Of a stretch of 64,000 nt of DNA, positions 1 to 7,000 are shown one piece after another. Origin of the DNA: Brevibacillus laterosporus LMG 15441 (GTDB taxonomy: Bacteria > Bacillota > Bacilli > Brevibacillales > Brevibacillaceae); NCBI RefSeq assembly GCF_000219535.2, contig NZ_CP007806.1:4066501-4130500 (forward strand), in the 5' to 3' direction. A program made the position numbers and the translations under genes. The notes under the pieces are model-generated. The model did not search any database, was not told the origin of the DNA, and saw only the letters and a program-made list of their open reading frames with translations. How positions within the stretch are numbered: position 1 is the stretch's first letter; every line of letters starts with the position of its first letter.

Positions 1-634
1 CTTTATCACGGATGTTTGCCGTCGCAATGATATTAAAGCCTGGTTTTGCAAACAAAATCCCATCTTCAATTTCAGGTATGTTCATCACCTTGTCGCTTAA
101 AATGCTAATTAATACATCCTGGACTTCAAACGGGCATCGTGTAATCTCTTCAAAACGGGTAATGATGCCTTTTTTCATCCCTGTATATAAAGGAGAAGGA
201 ACTAAAGCCTCAAAACTAGGACCTTTATCTAATAGCATGGCATAATTCCAGGAATACTTAATCATGTCCTCCGTCGTCCCAGCAGTACCTTGAATCGTAT
301 TGGTACTTATTCCTGATATCGCCGCTGATAATAGTTCACTTAGCATTGTTTTTGCCGTCCCTGGTTCACCCACTAGCATTAGCCCTCGATTACCAGCTAA
401 TGAGACAATGGCTCTTTCAATTAGCACGTCATCGCCGTAAAATTTCTTCGTGATGGTGATTTCTTCCTCACCTAGCTTTAGCGGAGCCTCTGCACCCAGA
501 ATAAAATCTCTGACAGATTTCGGGGACAATAGCCAATTTGGAGGTTTAGAACCTTTGTCATTAGCTACTAGGGCTTTTAGCTCGGTTTCATACAACGTTT
601 CCATCGTGGGCTTCATGGTCATCATAGGCTCCAT
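1..634 (-). CDS. MoxR/YehL-type AAA ATPase, C-terminus cut by window edge
   Basis: Only the N-terminal ~211 residues are in the window. The reverse strand reads without a stop from ATG at 634, preceded by AAGAAAGGA with suitable spacing. Visible motifs are a Walker A of the MoxR type (VGEPGTAKT), the stretch QGTAGTTED, and FNIIATANIRDK at the edge, which is the AAA_5 Walker B/sensor-1 neighbourhood. This pattern is known from the MoxR-like ATPases that sit beside VWA-domain (CoxE-like) and SWIM-zinc-finger proteins; those partners would lie to the left of the window. These ATPases are thought to act as chaperone-like remodelling enzymes. The specific role here cannot be told. The family call is firm; the operon partners are inference. 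Confidence 0.85.
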   Translation of the reverse strand, partial: MEPMMTMKPTMETLYETELKALVANDKGSKPPNWLLSPKSVRDFILGAEAPLKLGEEEITITKKFYGDDVLIERAIVSLAGNRGLMLVGEPGTAKTMLSELLSAAISGISTNTIQGTAGTTEDMIKYSWNYAMLLDKGPSFEALVPSPLYTGMKKGIITRFEEITRCPFEVQDVLISILSDKVMNIPEIEDGILFAKPGFNIIATANIRDK

Positions 635-684
635 AGCACATCCTTTCTTCTAGCATTCCTTCCCGGATTGGAAAGGTATTCCTT

Positions 685-858
685 TTAATAAGGAAGAACT
701 ATACATGGTATAACAAAATATGAATTACTACCACAAGGGCAGAAAGTCTCAATGTAGGGTATACGGGCATTAACAGCAATATTATTGGGTAAAAATTGGG
801 ATTGTTGGATGAAATTTTGACATAACTTTCTGGTTTTACGTTTTTTTATGCATGGCAC
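685..858 (-). CDS. possible small Cys-rich ORF (57 aa, GTG start)
   Basis: The minus strand is open from a GTG at 858 to TAA at 685, and the frame stays open even further upstream. The product would contain a basic start (KKRKTRK) and a CPCG motif near the C-terminus, suggestive of a metal-binding small protein. No convincing ribosome-binding site precedes the GTG, so this may equally be a remnant or chance ORF. It lies about 50 bases upstream of the AAA ATPase start in the same orientation. Apart from this and the hairpin at 907-932, the interval 635-972 shows nothing else. Confidence 0.25.
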   Translation of the reverse strand: MPCIKKRKTRKLCQNFIQQSQFLPNNIAVNARIPYIETFCPCGSNSYFVIPCIVLPY

Positions 859-906
859 TACAGTGACTTGTCGTAGAATCTCAGATTTTTTTTTGCTATA
901 ACAACA

Positions 907-932
907 TAAAAAGACGCTAGAAGCGCCTTTTT
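907..932 (-). terminator. Rho-independent terminator
   Basis: GGCGCT/AGCGTC stem with a 3-base loop flanked by A- and T-runs, so it can act in both directions. It lies 40 bases downstream of the small secreted protein gene on the minus strand. Confidence 0.7.
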
Positions 933-972
933 ATAAACAGCGATATATAGAAAAGAATTTATATCTTTTAGT

Positions 973-1269
973 TTATTCATCAACTTTTTTATACGTAACT
1001 AGCCAATTATCACCCTCATCTTCGACCTTCTCTAAAACATACTTAGTAAGGGCATAACAACCTCCGCTCATTTTTTCAGTCGGAATACTTTCAATAGTAG
1101 GGAAATCTTCTTTTGGTAGTATCCCTTGTAAATAATCACTTGCGGGAGCAATAGAGTACTTACTGTGATCTATTGAGATAGGTGCAGCACTAACTACGGA
1201 CCCTACTGACAGAACAGCAAAACTCAACATTCCAACAGCCATAACTCTTCTCATTTGGTTTTTAAACAC
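973..1269 (-). CDS. small secreted protein of unknown function
   Basis: 98 aa, GTG start with GGGAGG eight bases upstream. The N-terminus has basic residues (FKNQMRR) then a hydrophobic stretch ending VVSAAP, a typical Sec signal peptide with cleavage near residue 29. The mature part is about 70 residues, with one cysteine and a lysine/aspartate-rich end. I do not recognise a family. It is flanked by its own terminator and an upstream AT-rich promoter region, so it is probably monocistronic. Confidence 0.7.
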   Translation of the reverse strand: MFKNQMRRVMAVGMLSFAVLSVGSVVSAAPISIDHSKYSIAPASDYLQGILPKEDFPTIESIPTEKMSGGCYALTKYVLEKVEDEGDNWLVTYKKVDE

Positions 1270-1407
1270 AATTGTTTCCTCCCAAGTAATATATTTGTTT
1301 TACCTGTATATAATTTACCATTAAATCAATAAAAATGGATAAACCTGGGATAAAATTAAATAATAATTATATGAATATTTCTAATGTAGAAATAGACATA
1401 AAAAAAT

Positions 1408-1454
1408 AGAAAGCAAACCTCTCTAGTTGTACTGCTAGAGAAGCTTGCTTCTAT
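1408..1454 (-). terminator. strong terminator of the monooxygenase operon
   Basis: Long inverted repeat (arms about 18 bases, few mismatches) directly after the FAD monooxygenase stop, followed on the minus strand by a run of T (complement of 1400-1406). Confidence 0.85.
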
Positions 1455-1462
1455 CGGCTTGC

Positions 1463-2605
1463 TTAAAATTCTACATGAAATAGATTGCTTACTTGTTTAT
1501 TTTGTAGAGAAGCTGGCGTGAGTCTCATGACACTATTTCGCAACCCGCAAAGAAGTGGGTTATCTAATTGGGCAATTTTACCTACTTTAAGAGATAGCTG
1601 AGAGATTGCTCTTACTCTTTCTATTCGTCGCATCTCGAATGCTCGATAGGCTAACTCGACAGTTGAATGCTGTATGAAACAACGTGCAAGCTCTAAGGCA
1701 TCCTCGATTGCCTGGCAAGCCCCTTGTCCCAAATTCGGCGTTATCGCATGTCCCGCATCACCGAGGAGGAGCGAGCGACCGGAAATAAATTGCTCAGGAG
1801 TCTCTAAATCAAATATATCGTTATGAATCATCTTATCATCAGGGGTTCTTGATAATACCTGCGCAACTGGAGAATGATATCCCTCAAATATTTGGATAAT
1901 ATCCTTAATCCGATACTCTGCATACCGCTTATCCCCAGATGGTCCATTGACCAAGGCATACCAATAGGTTCGTTCATTTGTTAATGGTATGACGCCAAAA
2001 CGTCCCTGTGCAGCCCACGTTTCAGTAAATTGCGAATTTTCCCCGGAATCTGGCCAGCATGGAGCAACACCACGCCAGCAAGTATAGCCCGAGTATCGAA
2101 GCTTAATGGAAGGAAACAGCTTCTTCCTTACAACCGAATGGATACCGTCTGCCGCAAGTAAATAATCTCCCGAAACCTCAGTCTGATCTGCAAAGGTAAC
2201 GGTTACACCATCCTCATCCTGGTTAGTATCAGAGCATGCCTTTCCAAAAATAACAGTGCCTGGTCGTAGCGCTGAGAGTAGGATTTGATGCAATTCCGCT
2301 CGATGAATGGATACCGTAGAATACTGCTGTGAGCTTGTAGAAATTTCAGATAATACAGAACCTTGTTTGTTTAGAATAGCAATGCCTCTAGGACTTACAT
2401 AGCCTTGCTTTTGCACTGCTTTGTCTAAGCCTAAGCGTGCTAGGGCTCTTAAAGCATTAGGAGCGATCATTATTCCAGCTCCAGCAGGGCGAATCTCTGG
2501 AAAGCGTTCATACACTTTTACATCAAGTCCTAATTGCTGTAGCGCAATAGCAGCTGTCAGGCCAGCAATGCCTCCACCTATAATCAGAAAAGATTTATTT
2601 TTCAT
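1463..2605 (-). CDS. FAD-dependent monooxygenase
   Basis: 380 aa. ATG at 2605 is chosen because AGGAGGAG lies just upstream and the Rossmann fold starts at once (LIIGGGIAGL); an upstream in-frame start would add 19 unsupported residues. Domains: N-terminal dinucleotide-binding GxGxxG (residues ~8-13), the DG motif (AADGIHSVVR, ~160) and the FAD-ribose GD motif (LLGDAGHAITPNLGQG, ~280). This is the layout of class A flavoprotein aromatic hydroxylases (PHBH/salicylate hydroxylase-like), which use NAD(P)H and O2 to hydroxylate aromatic or polyketide substrates. It is the last gene of an operon with a TetR repressor and a DUF3995 membrane protein, so it is probably induced by a small hydrophobic molecule; the substrate is unknown. 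Confidence 0.9.
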   Translation of the reverse strand: MKNKSFLIIGGGIAGLTAAIALQQLGLDVKVYERFPEIRPAGAGIMIAPNALRALARLGLDKAVQKQGYVSPRGIAILNKQGSVLSEISTSSQQYSTVSIHRAELHQILLSALRPGTVIFGKACSDTNQDEDGVTVTFADQTEVSGDYLLAADGIHSVVRKKLFPSIKLRYSGYTCWRGVAPCWPDSGENSQFTETWAAQGRFGVIPLTNERTYWYALVNGPSGDKRYAEYRIKDIIQIFEGYHSPVAQVLSRTPDDKMIHNDIFDLETPEQFISGRSLLLGDAGHAITPNLGQGACQAIEDALELARCFIQHSTVELAYRAFEMRRIERVRAISQLSLKVGKIAQLDNPLLCGLRNSVMRLTPASLQNKQVSNLFHVEF

Positions 2606-2616
2606 CTCTTCTCCTC

Positions 2617-3036
2617 CTATCGACTGATTGCATATAAAAAGCTGAAACATAGCCATAAACAAATCGGTGTAAACAGATAAGTATCATACGCAGAAAAACG
2701 TGTATGCTTCATCCTCTTAAATAACCCCACGTATCTACCATCGCCCACGCTTCTAAGTCCAAATACGGCCATACAAATCCAGCATCCCCACTTTACAATT
2801 GGATGAGAGGAAATGGATAAGAAACTCCCAGCACGTGCCATCAGAAGCAGTGCCGCTCCAAGCAACAGGAAAGCAACAAGCAAGGTAGCTAAGGTGCCTG
2901 GGACAAATGTAGGCTGTTGGGATTCATCGGTAGGTATAACAACACTTCCTCCCCACTTTCCGCCAAACGCCCAATATACGTGCATGCAGCTAATACTCAC
3001 CAAAAGTAGGACAGACATCCCAAGAAGAATATCCAT
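2617..3036 (-). CDS. DUF3995 family membrane protein
   Basis: 139 aa with four predicted membrane segments (about residues 3-23, 48-68, 80-98 and 122-137). The conserved features YWAFGGKWG and QPTFVPGT after the first helix, and a Gly-Asp-rich GDGRYVGLFKR loop, match DUF3995. It lies 7 bases after the TetR gene and 11 bases before the monooxygenase start, so the three are cotranscribed. Its function is unknown; the context suggests a detoxification or export role beside the oxygenase. Confidence 0.8.
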   Translation of the reverse strand: MDILLGMSVLLLVSISCMHVYWAFGGKWGGSVVIPTDESQQPTFVPGTLATLLVAFLLLGAALLLMARAGSFLSISSHPIVKWGCWICMAVFGLRSVGDGRYVGLFKRMKHTRFSAYDTYLFTPICLWLCFSFLYAISR

Positions 3037-3043
3037 TTATTCC

Positions 3044-3655
3044 TCAATCCTCCAAATGACAAATACCTTGCCAGACAATCTCAAATTGGCGCTGAAAAAT
3101 GTTTTCTATCTCCGCAACGTCCGCTTCTTGAGATAACCAAACCATCAGCGAATTAAAATAAATGCCCATAAGCACAGCAGCAACATCCTCCGTATTCATG
3201 TGCTCGGAAAGCTGACCGCTTTTTTTGGCATCATCAAGTATGGACATAATGGCTTCTAGAAATTTTTGTACGACACCCATTTCCTCTTGAATATGTAAGG
3301 TAGAACGCATCAATTCTAAAATAACGAGTCGAATCAAATCGGAATGCTCTCTATAACGTGCAAACAAATTGTGAAAGAGCAGCGTGAGCTTTTTCTTTAA
3401 ATCTGGCTCATCAGCGTAGCGTATTACCCCTTGATAAAATGATTCCAGTTGTGTTTTGCCTAGATGAAGTAGAATGGCTTCTTTTTTGGGAAAATAATTA
3501 TAAAACGTGCCTTTCGCGATGCCGCATGCCTTTGTAATTTCCTCAACCGTCACATTCTCGAAGCCTTTTTCTTTAAATAATTGTAATGCCTGCATGAAAA
3601 TGTGTTCCTTAAGCTCTTGTTTCCTTACATCCCTTAACAAGGTAACCATCACCAT
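3044..3655 (-). CDS. TetR/AcrR family transcriptional regulator
   Basis: About 203 aa. The N-terminal helix-turn-helix is clear (ITKACGIAKGTFYNYFPKKEAILLHL, split over residues ~41-68), with a ligand-binding helical C-terminal half. It heads the operon with DUF3995 and the FAD monooxygenase and is preceded by two 14-bp palindromes that are very probably its own operator. The exact start is uncertain: ATGs at 3655 and 3649 are both possible and neither has a strong Shine-Dalgarno. As with other TetR proteins, it likely represses its own operon until an effector binds. Confidence 0.9.
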   Translation of the reverse strand: MVMVTLLRDVRKQELKEHIFMQALQLFKEKGFENVTVEEITKACGIAKGTFYNYFPKKEAILLHLGKTQLESFYQGVIRYADEPDLKKKLTLLFHNLFARYREHSDLIRLVILELMRSTLHIQEEMGVVQKFLEAIMSILDDAKKSGQLSEHMNTEDVAAVLMGIYFNSLMVWLSQEADVAEIENIFQRQFEIVWQGICHLED

Positions 3656-3668
3656 CCATTCTGATTAA

Positions 3669-3699
3669 ATGACTACAGTCATTTTATGACTACAGTCAT
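3669..3699. promoter_or_regulatory. double TetR operator
   Basis: Two identical copies of ATGACTACAGTCAT (6-bp inverted arms around two bases) at 3669-3682 and 3686-3699, 17 bases centre to centre. They lie immediately upstream of the TetR start, so binding would block the operon promoter. The arrangement suggests two dimers binding on nearly overlapping faces. Confidence 0.8.
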
Positions 3700-3788
3700 C
3701 ATTATAGACAGAAAAGGAATTTTTTTCAATATTTATTTATTGTTGGATGTGCTTTCAGATTAAAGCTACTCTTCTATGTAAAAGAGCA

Positions 3789-3835
3789 AAAAAACTCCAC
3801 AAAAGCGAAAATGTCAGAGCTTTTGTGAGTTTTTA
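3789..3835. terminator. bidirectional terminator between NRPS operon and TetR operon
   Basis: Inverted repeat with about 16-base arms (one bulged C), an A-run on one side and a T-run on the other. On the minus strand it is the distal terminator of the NRPS transcript. The interval 3700-4025 holds only this and the hairpin at 3927-3985; the overlapping short ORFs there look spurious. Confidence 0.75.
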
Positions 3836-3926
3836 TTTAGAGAGATGGATTCTGCAAGGGTATTTAGCTTGGATAACTTGGATGGCTTCAGTCCCAAGGC
3901 TGTTTTTTCGTATGGCAAGGCAAAAG

Positions 3927-3985
3927 AAGAGGGATGCCCTCACTGGTGAACCCGCTTTAATAGGTACACCTAAGACATCCCTCTT
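3927..3985 (-). ncRNA. structured 3' UTR / proximal terminator after the NRPS operon
   Basis: A perfect 10-bp outer stem (AAGAGGGATG with CATCCCTCTT) encloses a second 8-bp hairpin with one mismatch (GGTGTACC/GGTTCACC on the minus strand). On the minus strand the outer stem is followed by a weak U-tract. It starts about 40 bases after the NRPS stop codon. It could be an unusual terminator or a stable 3' RNA; I know of no family that it matches. Confidence 0.4.
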
Positions 3986-4025
3986 ATACTTTCTTCCCCT
4001 ATTTAGTTCCTCGGAGTGCTTATTT

Positions 4026-7000
4026 TTAACCAAGTGGTACTGCTAACAGACGTGCCAGATCCCTTACGTTCGGTTCCGCTATGCAACTAAAATGGTTCCC
4101 GCCGATTGCTATTACTTCTAGTTCACCCAGACAAATGTCTGTCCAGAAATCAACGGTCGTCTCATTGGTGCGCGGTAAAAATAGAAACGGCTCGTTTGCC
4201 AACAACAAACGGATGTCCCCCATGTACGGTGGAGGTGTGAAGCGGGCAGCCTTAAAGCTTTGATGAAAGACCTTGCACAAGCCTTCCGCCATTTCAACAG
4301 GCATTTGCTCTCCAGTAGCTTTGGCAATTGCTTCAACATAAGCCGTAAAGCGTTCTCTCCTGTCGAGTGTAGACAATCGTTGGAATAGCTCACCCACCTT
4401 GTCAAGTCCGTCATCCCCGCCGATAGTGCATCCAGAGCCTTGTGGAATAAAATGTCCGTGCTTCTCAATAAGCTGCATGATACCTCGGGCCAAATCATCC
4501 TGTTGAACTCCGCCAAAACCAGCTTGTTCAAGCGTGATATTCAGATTTGGGACGAAGAGTGTTTCAACCAGCAGATCATCATCGAATTCCGTGATAATCG
4601 GCGGAATGTCAATTAGAACTAGGTCTGCGAGATGAATTCCCCGTTCAACAAGGCGTCTGGCTACTTCGATTGCAATTAAACCGCCTAGGGAATAACCAAT
4701 GAGCTGCATCTGCTTTTGACCGCTTTGTAGCAGGCACTCCGCATAATCGTCCGCAACTGCCTCGATGAGTTCGGACGGATCAAGCGCGCAATATCGCTCG
4801 ATATCCGCGATGGCGATTCCCACTACGTTCCCCAAATTCTGTTCTTTTAGTTGTTCCAGAAGTGGACGGAAACTGTCCATTGTACCCAAGACAGCGTGGA
4901 ACACAACTCTCAGTGGGCCTGTCTCCTTGCCCCCAAATGGAATAATGACTGCATTGCTTGAATTTCCCTGATTTTTTAGCCAAGACACTTCCTGATTATG
5001 ACTTTGTTTTCCTTCTGAACTGCGTGAGCGTATGAATTCCGCCAATGCAGCCACGGTCGGATAGTTCAGCATTTGTCTGAGCAGGGCATCAAAAGGAATT
5101 TCCCCGTGTGTTGGGTCCTCAGCCAATTTGTCACGTAGCTTTCCTGCGACTTGCGCCATGATGAGTGAATCAGCACCGTGTTTGTAAAAGCTTTGCGTTC
5201 TGCCGATTCTAGAAATACCCAATGCTTCCGCCCAGACTTGAGCAAGCTGTTCTTCCAGCATGTCCAGACCAGCCTCTTCTGTTTCTGCTATGGTGTTTTG
5301 TACATTCGATGCAGGCCGCCATTTTGCCAATTCACGCCGATCTATCTTGCCGTTTCCGGTAAGTGGAAGTGCATCTACAATTTGCAGATGGGAAGGAAGC
5401 ATATAGGCGGGAAGATGCAAGGAAAGGAAGCTTTCCAACTCATCCGCTCTCACTGGCAATCTGTCCTGTTTAAAACGTTTGGCAAACAGATGGAAGCCTA
5501 GAGAAGAGAGCTTGTTATTTTCTTCAGGTAACGATAGAACATTTTCGTCCCCTTCCTCCTGTAGCAGTTGCATCCATCCTTCATGGTCCAGATAAGAAGT
5601 CTCGGCTCGTAACAGATCGCCCGGCTCCATCATCATAAACGCCTGCGAAGCTAGTATCCATAAGTGCTCCACAGTTGGTTCCGTGAATACGAGCCAGCCT
5701 CCAGGGCAAATGAGTTCTTTCAGCCTGTTCATGCTTGCCGGAATGTCACGTGCGTTTTCCAATACCCCAGCAGCCAGCACCACATCAAAGCTGTTAGGAG
5801 CCAACCCCTGTGCTCGATAATCCTTGTCTACATCAAAAACTCCAAAGCGGACATTTGGGTATTGTCCAAAACGGGCTTTAGCTCCCGGAATGAAAAAGGC
5901 AGCAACATCTGTAAATACATATTCGACATTAAAGCCTTCTAGCGCTTTTAAGACGTTCTCTGTTGTTGCACCGGTACCCGCTCCGACTTCCAAAACCCGC
6001 AAGGTCTTGCCGGTCTGCTGTTGGGCGATGCGTTGTAAAAGTGCGCACATGCACTGATTGAGATAGGTAGCCATGACATGCTCAACATACAAGGAGCGTA
6101 CGTGGTCGAGCTTACCCTCGGGGAATAGCAAGGAAACCGCATCCTGCTGACCACTTAGTAGCTCCGGCAGCTTTTCTGCATTTTTTCGCACATAGGCGGT
6201 AAAGCCCGCTGTTTGAAGCATATTTGTCCACGCTGTCTCTGCCTGTGTCCAATACTCATCTACCGTCTTAGCGTTTTGCAGTATTGAGCAACTGAATTGT
6301 TTTTCAGGGTGCTCAAGCAGCATGCCAGCTTCTGTCAGCTTTGCGATCCAGCGTCGCACAATCCACTGATAACGGGGAAGGATTCCGTCAGATTGCAGAA
6401 TGTCTTCCATTGAATATTTTTCATTATTGGTAAAGAACCCTAGCTTTTGCAGCGCGGCTAGCATGGAATGGAGCACGGCCTGATCAAGGTCAGCCATCGC
6501 CGACTCGATTTCTGCTTTACTCAGTCGATCTGCTACAGCGCTGGCTTGCTCGCCGATCCCGTTTACCAGCATTGTAAATTCGGCATTTTCTGCTTCAGGA
6601 TTCCGGTCTTTTTGGCGATCGGCTTCCACAACACCCAGCAATACTTGTTCATCGCTCGTACTATCTAGCACAACGCCAGCTACGGCGACGGCAGGATGCT
6701 TAAGTAGAGCGGACTCAATTTCACCTAGCTCAATCCGATGTCCTCTGATTTTGACTTGGTTATCCTCGCGGCCCAGAAACTCGATTTCACCGCCGGGGGT
6801 GTAGCGCCCTAAATCTCCGGTACGATAAAGCCGCTCTCCATCTGCATGGTGTAGCAAAAATCGCTCCTGAGTAAGTGCCGGATCACCCGCATAGCCCTCG
6901 GCCAAGCCATGTCCAGTAATATACAGCTCTCCCGTCACCCACACCGGGCAATCACGCATTTGTGAATCTAACACACGGAATCCCTGATTTGCGAGCGGCA

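Noticed and set aside
3747-4046. 99-codon plus-strand and 66-codon minus-strand ORFs between the TetR and NRPS operons
   Set aside because: They run through the hairpins that look like the 3' UTR of the NRPS transcript, have no ribosome sites and show no protein-like motifs.
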